A stretch of 14,538 bases of DNA from Thermococcus sp. (GTDB lineage Archaea > Methanobacteriota_B > Thermococci > Thermococcales > Thermococcaceae), in assembly GCA_027062125.1 (NCBI GenBank), contig JAMOTW010000004.1:1-14538 (forward strand), given 5' to 3'. Positions 6,079 through 13,711 of the stretch are shown one piece after another (position 1 is the stretch's first letter; each line of letters begins with the position of its first letter). Made by a program: the position numbers and the translations under genes. The notes beneath the pieces were generated by a model, which made no database searches, was not told where the DNA came from, and saw only the letters and a program-made list of their open reading frames with translations.

Positions 6079-6098
6079 TTGCCATTTTAATGTAAAAA
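6079..6098. promoter_or_regulatory. Candidate purine operator (pur box 3) between purE and purD
   Basis: TTGCCATTTTAATGTAAAAA matches box 1 at 17 of 20 positions. It sits between the purE TATA (6068-6078) and the purD TATA (6102-6111), and starts 25 bp before CTTAAA as at purC. Its core TTTTA-ATG-TAAAA is an inverted repeat. Confidence 0.6.
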
Positions 6099-6101
6099 CA
6101 A

Positions 6102-6111
6102 AGCTTAAAAG
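6102..6111 (+). promoter_or_regulatory. TATA element for the purD operon
   Basis: AGCTTAAAAG is centred near 6107, predicting a transcription start near 6132 and a leader of about 12 nt to the ATG at 6144. It is the only clear promoter I see for the six-gene operon to 12677. Confidence 0.5.
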
Positions 6112-6143
6112 CTGAAGTTTTTGACAAACAAATGGTGAAGCTC

Positions 6144-7460
6144 ATGAAGGTTCTGCTCGTTGGAGGCGGCGGTAGGGAGAACGCCATCGGTGAGGCGCTC
6201 GTGAGGAGCGGCGCCGAGCTGTACGTCGTTTCAAAGCACAGGAACCCCGGACTGGTCAGGCTCGCAAATGACTACGGCCTGGCCAGAGAAACGGACATCG
6301 AGAAAGTCCTCGAACTCGCCCGGAAATGGGGAGTAGAACTTGCCTTCATAGGTCCGGAGGCACCGCTTGAGAAGGGTATAGTCGATTCCTTTGAGCGTGA
6401 GGGCATCCCGGCGGTTGGGCCGACTAAAGAGGCCGCCCAGCTCGAGACCAACAAGGCCTTTGCCCGCGCCCTCATGGAGGAGTATGAGATTCCGGGCAGG
6501 AAGCTCTTCCGCGTCTTTGATGACGTTTCTGAGATGCGCTCGTGGATAGACGACTTCGGAAGGCCGGTCGTTGTGAAGCCCCTCGGACTCACCGGTGGGA
6601 AGGGTGTTAAAGTGGTCGGCTATCAGTTGCAGGATAACGAAGAGGCCAAGACCTACGCCGAGGAGCTGATCAAGAAGGACGGGAAGGTTCTAATTGAGGA
6701 AAGAACCGATGGCGTTGAGTTCACCTTCCAAGTCTTCAGCGACGGAAAGCGCGTTCTCCCGATGCCCCTCGCCCAGGACTATCCTCACGCCTACGAGGAC
6801 GATAAAGGTCCCATCACCGGCGGCATGGGGAGTTACTCCTGCTCCAGCGGTCTTCTCCCCTTCGTTCCGAGGGAGGACTACGAAAAGGCCCTTGAGACGC
6901 TTAAAGCTACCGTTGAAGCCATGAGGAAGAATGGAACGCCCTACAAGGGAATCCTGTACGGCCAGTTCATGCTCTCCAAAGACGGTCCCGTCATAATCGA
7001 GTACAATGCCCGCTTCGGCGACCCGGAGGCAATGAACGTTCTTCCTCTCCTTAAGACGAGCCTGCTTGATATCGCCGAGGGAATCGCTGACGGCAGCCTC
7101 GGAAAGGCGGAGTTTGAGAAAAATGCAACGGTCGTCAAGTACCTCGCTCCAAGGGGCTATCCCCTGAACCCGATTAAGGGAGTTAAAGTTCAGGTGGACG
7201 AGAAGGCCATCGCCAAAACCGGGGCGAAGCTCTACTACGCCTCCATTGATGAGAACTTCACGCTCCTTGGCTCCCGTGCCGTAGCGGTCGTTGGAGTCGC
7301 CGATACGCTCGAAGAGGCGGAGAGGATAGCCGAGAATGCCATCGGTCACGTGAAAGGTGAGTTGTTCTATCGCAGAGACGTTGGCACGAGGGAGAGCGTT
7401 GAGAAGAGGATTGGCCTGATGAGGGAGTTTGGAAAGGAGTTCGAGCCGAATTCATGCTGA
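6144..7460 (+). CDS. purD: GAR synthetase (phosphoribosylamine-glycine ligase)
   Basis: PurD couples phosphoribosylamine to glycine with ATP to give GAR. The 438-residue ATP-grasp enzyme has the nucleotide-fold start VLLVGGGGREN at 3-13, GPTKEAAQLETNKAFA at 92-107, the ATP loop VVVKPLGLTGGKGV at 142-155, QDYPHAYEDDKGPITGGMGS at 211-230 and EYNARFGDPEA at 286-296, all in family order and at normal length. An in-frame ATG at 6132 would add four residues, but it falls at the predicted transcription start and upstream of GGTGAAG, so 6144 is preferred. It is the first gene of an operon and is followed after 10 bp by purP. The leader is nearly the same as that of purC. Confidence 0.97.
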   Translation: MKVLLVGGGGRENAIGEALVRSGAELYVVSKHRNPGLVRLANDYGLARETDIEKVLELARKWGVELAFIGPEAPLEKGIVDSFEREGIPAVGPTKEAAQLETNKAFARALMEEYEIPGRKLFRVFDDVSEMRSWIDDFGRPVVVKPLGLTGGKGVKVVGYQLQDNEEAKTYAEELIKKDGKVLIEERTDGVEFTFQVFSDGKRVLPMPLAQDYPHAYEDDKGPITGGMGSYSCSSGLLPFVPREDYEKALETLKATVEAMRKNGTPYKGILYGQFMLSKDGPVIIEYNARFGDPEAMNVLPLLKTSLLDIAEGIADGSLGKAEFEKNATVVKYLAPRGYPLNPIKGVKVQVDEKAIAKTGAKLYYASIDENFTLLGSRAVAVVGVADTLEEAERIAENAIGHVKGELFYRRDVGTRESVEKRIGLMREFGKEFEPNSC

Positions 7461-7470
7461 GGTGGTTGAG

Positions 7471-8613
7471 ATGATAAGCCGTGAGGAGGTTTTGAGCGTT
7501 CTTGAAAGCTACGATCCGGAGAAAATCACCGTTGGAGTTATTGGAAGCCACTCCGCGCTGGACATAGCAGACGGTGCAAAGGAGGAAGGCCTTCCGGTTC
7601 TCGTCGTCGCCCAGAGGGGCAGACACAGGACCTACGCCGAGTACTTCAAGCTTAGGAAGACGAGGGATGGTCTGAGCAAGGGCTTCATCGACGAGGTTAT
7701 GGTCCTTGAGAAGTTTGCTCAAATCATTGATGTCCAGGAGGAGCTGGTAAAGAGGAACGTCATCTTCGTGCCGAACCGCTCCTTTGTTGTATACACCGGC
7801 ATCGACCGGGTTGAGAACGATTTCCGCGTCCCGCTCTTCGGCAGCAGAAACCTCCTCAGAAGCGAGGAGAGAAGCGAGGAGAAAAGCTACTACTGGCTCC
7901 TTGAGAAGGCCGGGATTCCCTATCCGGAGCCTGTTGAGCCGGGGGAGATTGACGAGATCGGCCTCGTCATCGTCAAGCTCCCGCACGCGAAGAAGAGGCT
8001 TGAGCGCGGCTTCTTCACTGCGGCAAGCTATAAGGAGTTCTGCGAGAAGGCCGAGCGCCTGAAAAAGCTCGGCGTAATCACCGAGGAAGACCTCGCCAGG
8101 GCCAGAATTGAGCGCTACATCATCGGGCCGGTCTTCAACTTCGACTTCTTCTATTCACCGATCGACGGGGAGATTGAGCTTTTGGGCATAGACTGGCGCT
8201 TTGAGACGAGCCTGGACGGCCACGTTCGCCTGCCGGCGGCACAGCAGCTCACCTTACCGGAGCACCAGTTCGAGCCGGAATACACCGTCACCGGTCATGC
8301 ATCCTCAACGCTCCGCGAGTCGCTTTTGGAGAAGGTCTTCGACATGGCCGAGCGCTATGTGAAGGCCACCCGGGAGTACTACTCCCCGGGAATCATCGGC
8401 CCCTTCACCCTCCAGACGGCCGTTGACAAGGATCTGAACTTCTACATCTACGACGTCGCCCCGAGAACCGGCGGCGGAACCAACATCCACATGGCGATGG
8501 GGCACCCCTACGGAAACGCCCTCTGGAGGAAGCCGATGAGTACGGGAAGGAGGGTTGCCCTTGAGATAAAGCGCGCCCTTGAGCTCGATGAGCTTGAGAA
8601 GGTAGTCACGTGA
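7471..8613 (+). CDS. purP: PurP-family ATP-grasp protein, paralogue 1 (diverged ATP loop)
   Basis: PurP (FAICAR synthetase) formylates AICAR with formate and ATP in archaea, replacing the PurH transformylase. This 380-residue product aligns along its length with what I recall of Methanocaldococcus PurP: MISREEVLSVL start, GSHSAL at 25-30, PNRSFVVY near 101-108, LLGIDWRFETSLDGHVRLP near 228-245 and PRTGGGTN at 341-348. The glycine-rich ATP loop, however, reads VIVKLPHAKKRLERGFF (156-172), with most glycines lost, and the WES.RS.E motif seen in paralogue 2 is LRSEERSEE here. It may have a changed substrate or role. The start at 7471 follows GAGGTGG; an in-frame codon at 7429 lies inside purD. 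A second PurP gene closes the operon (11682-12677). Confidence 0.88.
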   Translation: MISREEVLSVLESYDPEKITVGVIGSHSALDIADGAKEEGLPVLVVAQRGRHRTYAEYFKLRKTRDGLSKGFIDEVMVLEKFAQIIDVQEELVKRNVIFVPNRSFVVYTGIDRVENDFRVPLFGSRNLLRSEERSEEKSYYWLLEKAGIPYPEPVEPGEIDEIGLVIVKLPHAKKRLERGFFTAASYKEFCEKAERLKKLGVITEEDLARARIERYIIGPVFNFDFFYSPIDGEIELLGIDWRFETSLDGHVRLPAAQQLTLPEHQFEPEYTVTGHASSTLRESLLEKVFDMAERYVKATREYYSPGIIGPFTLQTAVDKDLNFYIYDVAPRTGGGTNIHMAMGHPYGNALWRKPMSTGRRVALEIKRALELDELEKVVT

Positions 8614-8623
8614 GGTGGTTGGA

Positions 8624-8866
8624 ATGAGGTGGAAGGTTACCGTCATCGTTCGCCTTAAGGAAGGCCTCAACGACCCCGAGGGGAGGGTCATAGGAAACGC
8701 CCTCAGGAACCTCGGCTACGCAGTGGAGAGCATGCACGTTCCCAAGCACTTCGAGTTCGAGCTGGAGAGCGAAGAGCCAGAGCGGGAAGTGGAGGAGATG
8801 TGCAAAAGGCTCCTTGCCAACCCGCTCATCCACGACTACGAGTACAGCATAGAGCCGGTGAGCTGA
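8624..8866 (+). CDS. purS: FGAM synthetase small subunit
   Basis: PurS is the small scaffold subunit linking PurQ (glutaminase) and PurL (synthetase) in the three-part FGAM synthetase, which converts FGAR, glutamine and ATP to FGAM. The 80-residue product shows the PurS pattern: a first beta strand (WKVTVIVRLKEGLNDPEG), G..I.NAL..LGY at about 24-37, a second strand (FEFELES) and a helix ending CKRLLANPLIHDYEYSIE. Length is typical. The ATG at 8624 follows GAGGTGG at 8612-8618, overlapping the end of the preceding purP; an in-frame GTG at 8615 is part of that Shine-Dalgarno. It is followed by purQ after one base. Confidence 0.94.
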   Translation: MRWKVTVIVRLKEGLNDPEGRVIGNALRNLGYAVESMHVPKHFEFELESEEPEREVEEMCKRLLANPLIHDYEYSIEPVS

Positions 8867-8867
8867 G

Positions 8868-9539
8868 ATGGTCCGCTTCGCCGTGATCGTATTCCCCGGA
8901 ACGAACTGCGACTTCGAGACAGAGATGGCGATAAGGAAGGCCGGTGCCGAGGCCGAGCGCGTCTGGTACAAAACGGGCCTCAAGGACTTTGACGGGGTTG
9001 TTCTGCCAGGTGGCTTCAGCTACGCTGATTATCTTCGCGCTGGGGCGATAGCCGCTCGTCAGGAGATAATGGAGGAGGTTAAGGAGTTTGCTCGAGAGGG
9101 AAGGCCCGTCCTCGGGATATGCAATGGCTTCCAGGTTCTGACGGAGGTGGGTCTCCTTCCGGGAGCACTGAGGCCGAACAGGATTCTGCGCTTCCTCTGC
9201 AGGTGGGTTCACCTTCGCGTTAACGACGTTGAAACGCCCTTTACTTCCCTCTACGAGCCGGGAGAGGTCATAAGGATGCCGATAGCCCATGCGGAGGGCA
9301 ACTACTACGTTGATGACCCGTCGAAGGTCAGAACCGTCTTCCAGTACAGCGACGAGAGAGGAAACGTGAGCGAAGAAGCCAACCCAAACGGCTCGGTTCT
9401 CAACATAGCGGCGATAGCCAACGAGGGGGGCAACGTCCTCGGAACCATGCCCCACCCGGAGCGCGCGAGCGACCGCTTTTTAGGCAGTGAAGACGGCCTG
9501 AGGCTCTTCAGGAGCATGGTGGAGTGGGCGAGGAGGTGA
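8868..9539 (+). CDS. purQ: FGAM synthetase glutaminase subunit
   Basis: PurQ releases ammonia from glutamine and passes it to PurL. The 223-residue class I glutamine amidotransferase has FPGTNCDFET at 9-18, LPGGFSYADYLRAGAIAA at 46-63, the nucleophile elbow GICNGFQ with Cys85, and the other two triad residues His196 and Glu198 in MPHPERASD. IAHAEGNYY near 139-147 is also characteristic. The ATG at 8868 lies one base after the purS stop, with GGTGAG just upstream, so the two are probably translationally coupled; purL follows after four bases. Confidence 0.97.
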   Translation: MVRFAVIVFPGTNCDFETEMAIRKAGAEAERVWYKTGLKDFDGVVLPGGFSYADYLRAGAIAARQEIMEEVKEFAREGRPVLGICNGFQVLTEVGLLPGALRPNRILRFLCRWVHLRVNDVETPFTSLYEPGEVIRMPIAHAEGNYYVDDPSKVRTVFQYSDERGNVSEEANPNGSVLNIAAIANEGGNVLGTMPHPERASDRFLGSEDGLRLFRSMVEWARR

Positions 9540-9543
9540 TTCT

Positions 9544-11685
9544 GTGTTCCTGCACGAGGAGACGCTCATCCGTGAAAGACTCGGCAGGGAGCCGAACGAA
9601 CTTGAGTGGGCGATGCTCGAGGTCATGTGGAGCGAGCACGCCTCGTATAAGTCGAGCAGACCGTGGCTCAAGCTCCTGCCGACCGAGAACGAGCACGTGA
9701 TTTTGGGCCCCGGCGAGGACGCCGGGATAGTGAAGTTCGACGACGAAACGTGGATAGTCGTTGGAATCGAGAGCCACAACCACCCGAGCGCGGTCGAGCC
9801 CTACGGCGGAGCGGCCACTGGAGTCGGGGGAATAGTGAGGGACATACTCTGCATGGGTGCAAGGCCGATTGCTTTGCTTGACCCCATACGCTTCGGTCCG
9901 CTGGAGAAGGAGAGAAACCGATACCTCTTTGAATACGTCGTCAAGGGCATAGCCGACTACGGCAACAGGATAGGTGTTCCGACGGTTGGGGGCGAGACGG
10001 AGTTCGATGAGAGCTTGGACAGCTACACGCTCGTCAACGTCGCCTGCGTTGGAGTTATGAAGCCCGAGCATCTTGTTCACAGCTACGTGAGCGAAGCGGG
10101 CCTCAAGCTCATACTCGTCGGCAACAGAACCGGCAGGGACGGCATCCATGGAGTCACCTTCGCGAGCGAGGAACTCGGAGAGAACGCGGAGGAGGAAGAC
10201 CGCTCCGCCGTCCAGATTCCAGACCCCTTCACCGAGAAGCTCCTCATCGAGGCGACGCTGGAGGCGGTCTACACGGGCAAAGTCAGGGCCCTCAAGGATT
10301 TGGGCGGCGGTGGCTTGACCTGTGCCGCCTCAGAGATGGCCGGAAAGAAGGGCTTCGGTGCGGTGATTTACGCGGACCGCGTGTCCCAGAGGGAGCCAGG
10401 GATGAACGCCCTAGAGGTCATGATTTCGGAGAGTCAGGAGAGGATGCTCTTCGCCGTGAGGGAAGAAGACGTCGATGAACTCGGGAAGATATTCGAGAAG
10501 TACGAGCTCGAGTGGACGGTAGTTGGGGAGGTAATCGAGGAGCCGCGCTTCACAGTTTACTGGCACGGCGAGAAGGTCGCCGACCTGCCAATTGACCTGC
10601 TCACGAAGGTTCCAACGATTGGATGGCCAATGAAGGAGTACCCTCTCGAGAAGGATGTTGAAACCCCGGAGGTAAACTTTGAGGAGGCCTTCGAGAAGGT
10701 CTGGGGTAGTCCAAACGTAATAAGCAAGGCCTGGATATGGGAGCAATACGACCACGAGGTTCAAGGAAGGACCGTTGTAAAGCCAGGGAGGGATGCGGCA
10801 GTTCTGAAGATAAACGAGGAGTATGGCTTGGCATTCGTGGCAGATGGAAATCCACGCCACAACCACCTGAACCCCTACCACGGGGCGATGGGAGCCGTTG
10901 CCGAGGTCGTCAGGAACCTTGTCAGCGTTGGAGCTGAACCATTGGCTCTGGTGGACAACCTCAACTTCGCATCGCCCGAGAGACCGGAGGTTTACTGGAG
11001 CTTCGCCGAGACCGTTAGGGGATTGGCCGATGCGGCCAAAGCCTTCGGTTTAGCGTACGTCAGCGGGAACGTCAGCTTCTACAACGAGGTCGTTGACAGG
11101 CCGATAAAGCCGACTCCTGTGGTTGCCGGCCTCGGGAAGGTTAAGCTTGAGGAGATTCCACTCGGGGGTTTCGAGAAGGGCCTCCTCATCGGGATAGTTG
11201 GCTTCACGAAGCCCGAACTCGGCGGCTCGGAGCTGTTCGCGAGGCTCGGCGTCGAAGGCGGCTTTATCCCGCGCGTGAACCTCGACGAGGAGAGGGCCAA
11301 CGCCGAGGGAATCCTGAAGGCGATAAAGAAGGGCCTCGTCAGAGCGGTTCACGACGTTAGCAGGGGCGGAATAGCGGCGGCTCTGGTTGAGATGGCCATC
11401 ACCGGAATGACGGGCTTCGGGGTTGACCTCTCAAAGGTCCCCTCCGAGACTTCGAACCCGGTGGAAACAGCTTTCAGCGAGAGCCACGGGCGCTACGTAG
11501 TTGCCTTCCCTGAGGAGAACCTTGAGGAGATTAAGGGTCTCTTCAAGAGCTTCGCGGTCATCGGAAAGGCGGGGGGAAGTGATGCGGTCTTCCACTGGAA
11601 CGGGAAGGAGCTCCTCAGAAAGCCGGTTTCCGAGCTGAAGGCAGTCCATGAGTCCCTGCCAAGGCTCTTGGGTGAGGAGGAATGA
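9544..11685 (+). CDS. purL: FGAM synthetase large subunit (small-PurL type)
   Basis: PurL uses ATP and ammonia to amidinate FGAR, giving FGAM. The 713-residue protein is the short form that needs PurS and PurQ, not the ~1300-residue fused form. It has WSEHASYKSS at 29-38 with the catalytic His32, VGIESHNHPSAVEPYGGAAT at 73-92, GVGGIVRDILCMGARPIALLD at 93-113, GGETEFD about a fifth of the way through, and a second PurM-like half with NPYHGAMGAVAEVVRNLVSVGAEPLALVD. Translation starts at GTG (9544) after AGGAGGTGAT; the first residues (FLHEETLIRERLGREPNELE) match the expected N-terminus. Its stop overlaps the start of the second purP gene as ATGA. Confidence 0.97.
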   Translation: MFLHEETLIRERLGREPNELEWAMLEVMWSEHASYKSSRPWLKLLPTENEHVILGPGEDAGIVKFDDETWIVVGIESHNHPSAVEPYGGAATGVGGIVRDILCMGARPIALLDPIRFGPLEKERNRYLFEYVVKGIADYGNRIGVPTVGGETEFDESLDSYTLVNVACVGVMKPEHLVHSYVSEAGLKLILVGNRTGRDGIHGVTFASEELGENAEEEDRSAVQIPDPFTEKLLIEATLEAVYTGKVRALKDLGGGGLTCAASEMAGKKGFGAVIYADRVSQREPGMNALEVMISESQERMLFAVREEDVDELGKIFEKYELEWTVVGEVIEEPRFTVYWHGEKVADLPIDLLTKVPTIGWPMKEYPLEKDVETPEVNFEEAFEKVWGSPNVISKAWIWEQYDHEVQGRTVVKPGRDAAVLKINEEYGLAFVADGNPRHNHLNPYHGAMGAVAEVVRNLVSVGAEPLALVDNLNFASPERPEVYWSFAETVRGLADAAKAFGLAYVSGNVSFYNEVVDRPIKPTPVVAGLGKVKLEEIPLGGFEKGLLIGIVGFTKPELGGSELFARLGVEGGFIPRVNLDEERANAEGILKAIKKGLVRAVHDVSRGGIAAALVEMAITGMTGFGVDLSKVPSETSNPVETAFSESHGRYVVAFPEENLEEIKGLFKSFAVIGKAGGSDAVFHWNGKELLRKPVSELKAVHESLPRLLGEEE

Positions 11686-12677
11686 GGATAGCGACCTATG
11701 CCTCCCATTCCGCCCTTCAGATTTTGAAGGGGGCAAAGGAGGAAGGCTTTGAGACGGTAGCCTTCGGAAAGGCTCGCGTTAAACTGCTCTACACGAAGTA
11801 CTTTCCAGTTGCTGATTACTTCATCGAGGAGAGCTACCCTGAGGAGGAACTCCTCGAGCTTGACGCGGTGGTTATTCCTACCGGTTCCTTTGTGGCCCAT
11901 CTCGGAATCGGGCTGGTCGAGAAGATGCGCGTTCCATACTACGGCAACAAAGAAGTCCTGAAGTGGGAGAGCGACCGCTCACTGGAACGGAAGTGGCTTG
12001 AGAAGGCTAAACTCCGCCTCCCAAGGGTTTACGAGGATCCAGACGACATAGACGGACCGGTCATACTCAAGCCTCACGGTGCCAAGGGCGGAAAGGGCTA
12101 CTTTTTGGCAAAGAGCCCCAAGGACTTCTGGAGAAAGGCGGAGAGACTCGGTGTTAGGGACAAAGAAGAGCTGAGCGGAATCCAGATTCAGGAGTACGTC
12201 CTCGGCGTTCCGGTTTACCCCCACTACTTCTACTCGAAGCTCAACCATGAGCTGGAGCTGATGAGCATAGACAGGCGTTACGAGTCCACCGTCGATGCGA
12301 TAGGCAGGATTCCTGCGGAAGAACAGCTTGACCTCGGGCTCAGCACCAATTACACGGTGATAGGCAACATCCCGATAGTCCTGAGGGAGAGCCTGCTCAT
12401 GGACGTCATTGAGGTCGGTGAAAGGGTGGTAAAAGCTGCCGAGAAGCTCATGGGCGGTCTCTGGGGGCCTTTCTGCCTCGAGGGTGTCTTCACCGAGGAG
12501 CTTGAGTTCGTCGTCTTCGAAATCTCCGCGAGGATAGTAGCTGGGACGAATCCCTTTGTCCACGGCTCCCCCTACAGCTGGCTCCGCTACGACTACCCGG
12601 TCAGCACGGGAAGGAGGATAGCGATGGAGCTGAGACAGGCCGAGAACGAGGGAAGGCTCGACGAAATTTTGACGTGA
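11682..12677 (+). CDS. purP: FAICAR synthetase (PurP), paralogue 2, canonical ATP loop
   Basis: This 331-residue ATP-grasp protein is the second PurP in the operon and the better match to the characterised archaeal FAICAR synthetase (AICAR + formate + ATP). It has ASHSALQILKGAKEEGF at 7-23, TGSF at 67-70, KWESDRSLE at 94-102, a glycine-rich ATP loop VILKPHGAKGGKGYF at 117-131, IPAEEQLDL near 210-218 and FEISARIVAGTN at 279-290. It lacks about 18 residues at the N-terminus relative to paralogue 1, starting directly in the first strand. The ATG overlaps the purL stop by four bases and has GGTGAGGAGG upstream, so it is coupled to purL. Which paralogue makes FAICAR in vivo is inferred from motifs. 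Confidence 0.9.
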   Translation: MRIATYASHSALQILKGAKEEGFETVAFGKARVKLLYTKYFPVADYFIEESYPEEELLELDAVVIPTGSFVAHLGIGLVEKMRVPYYGNKEVLKWESDRSLERKWLEKAKLRLPRVYEDPDDIDGPVILKPHGAKGGKGYFLAKSPKDFWRKAERLGVRDKEELSGIQIQEYVLGVPVYPHYFYSKLNHELELMSIDRRYESTVDAIGRIPAEEQLDLGLSTNYTVIGNIPIVLRESLLMDVIEVGERVVKAAEKLMGGLWGPFCLEGVFTEELEFVVFEISARIVAGTNPFVHGSPYSWLRYDYPVSTGRRIAMELRQAENEGRLDEILT

Positions 12678-12702
12678 ACCTGTTTAATTTCCGCTCGGAT
12701 AG

Positions 12703-12711
12703 GTTTATAAA
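12703..12711 (+). promoter_or_regulatory. TATA element for guaAB
   Basis: GTTTATAAA (about 12703-12711) lies in the 69-bp gap after the operon. Its centre predicts a transcription start near 12732, leaving a leader of about 15 nt to the ATG at 12747 and excluding the in-frame ATG at 12723. No copy of the pur box is present here. Confidence 0.6.
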
Positions 12712-12746
12712 TTGACGTCCGAATGGTTGGCAAAAAGGTGGTGCTC

Positions 12747-13670
12747 ATGTGGGAGAGGTTCATCGAGGAGAAGGTTGAGGAGATTAGAGAAACGGTTGGC
12801 GATGGTATGGCAATAATAGCACTCTCCGGAGGCGTTGACAGCTCCGTTGCAGCGGTGCTTGCCCACAAGGCCATAGGCGATAAGCTCCACGCGGTCTTCG
12901 TCAACACCGGCTTTATGAGGAAGGGTGAACCTGAATTCGTCGTCAGGATCTTCAGGGACGAGTTCGGTCTCAACCTGCACTACGTCGATGCCGGCGAGAG
13001 GTTCTTCAGCGAGCTTAAGGGGGTCACCGACCCCGAGGAGAAGAGGAAGATAATCGGCAGGGTCTTCATCGAGGTGTTTGAAGAGGTTGCGAGGAAGATC
13101 GATGCCCAGTTCCTAATCCAGGGAACGATAGCCCCGGACTGGATCGAGAGCAAAGGGAAAATCAAGAGCCACCACAACGTTGGAGGACTTCCCGAGAGGC
13201 TCAACCTCAAGCTGATAGAGCCGCTCCGCGACCTCTACAAGGACGAGGTGAGAGAGCTGGGTAAGGAGCTCGGCCTCCCTGAGAAGATATACAACCGCAT
13301 GCCCTTCCCGGGGCCGGGATTGGCTGTCCGCGTCCTCGGGGAGGTCACGCCGGAGAAGGTGGCCATCGTAAGAGAGGCGAACGCCATAGTCGAGGAGGAA
13401 ATCGAGAAGGCCGGCCTAAAGCCCTGGCAGGCCTTCGCCGTTCTGCTGGGGGTGAAGACCGTCGGCGTTCAGGGCGACATAAGGGCCTACAAGGAGACGA
13501 TCGCCGTCCGCGTCGTTGAGAGCCTCGATGGAATGACCGCCAACGCCATGAACGTTCCCTTCGAGGTCCTGCAGAAGATAGCCTTTAGGATAACCAGCGA
13601 GATACCCGAGGTTGGAAGGGTGCTCTACGACATCACCAACAAGCCTCCGGCAACGATTGAGTTCGAGTGA
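12747..13670 (+). CDS. guaAB: GMP synthetase ATP-pyrophosphatase subunit B
   Basis: GuaAB adenylates XMP and replaces the adenylate with ammonia to give GMP; ammonia comes from the separate glutaminase subunit GuaAA. The 307-residue product has the PP-loop SGGVDSS at 27-33, VNTGFMRKGE in the first third, QGTIAPDWIES, SHHNVGGLPE, FPGPGLAVRV, and the C-terminal dimerisation domain ending ITNKPPATIEFE. There is no N-terminal glutaminase domain, as expected for split archaeal enzymes. I chose 12747 over 12723 because of the TATA spacing and the AGGTGGT Shine-Dalgarno at 12736-12742. In many archaea the guaAA partner is near; here a toxin-antitoxin pair lies between the two genes. Confidence 0.96.
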   Translation: MWERFIEEKVEEIRETVGDGMAIIALSGGVDSSVAAVLAHKAIGDKLHAVFVNTGFMRKGEPEFVVRIFRDEFGLNLHYVDAGERFFSELKGVTDPEEKRKIIGRVFIEVFEEVARKIDAQFLIQGTIAPDWIESKGKIKSHHNVGGLPERLNLKLIEPLRDLYKDEVRELGKELGLPEKIYNRMPFPGPGLAVRVLGEVTPEKVAIVREANAIVEEEIEKAGLKPWQAFAVLLGVKTVGVQGDIRAYKETIAVRVVESLDGMTANAMNVPFEVLQKIAFRITSEIPEVGRVLYDITNKPPATIEFE

Positions 13671-13673
13671 AAG

Positions 13674-13681
13674 CTTATTTA
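13674..13681 (+). promoter_or_regulatory. Weak candidate TATA element for the vapBC pair
   Basis: CTTATTTA lies in the 41-bp gap after guaAB. Its centre is about 35 bp before the antitoxin ATG at 13712, the spacing seen at other promoters here. A second AT stretch (AATTTTAAA, 13693-13701) is too close to the ATG to serve. Read-through from guaAB is equally possible. Confidence 0.3.
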
Positions 13682-13711
13682 CCTTCGCTTCCAATTTTAA
13701 ACGGTGAGAGC

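Noticed and set aside
6690..7349. 219-codon minus-strand ORF opposite purD (and similar long ORFs opposite purM, purE, purP, purQ and purL)
   Set aside because: All are mirror frames of conserved genes without recognisable domains, Shine-Dalgarno sequences or promoters.
7429..7470. Fourteen-residue N-terminal extension of the first PurP
   Set aside because: It would overlap the purD 3' end, and the PurP family begins MIS.EE; GAGGTGG directly precedes 7471.
7861..7884. Short tandem repetition (AGCGAGGAGA-like) within purP paralogue 1
   Set aside because: It encodes SEERSEEK in a charged segment; it is only about two units and has no sign of a regulatory or unstable repeat.
12723..12746. Eight-residue N-terminal extension of GuaAB from the upstream ATG
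   Set aside because: The TATA element places the transcription start at about 12732, downstream of that ATG, and AGGTGGT serves the ATG at 12747.
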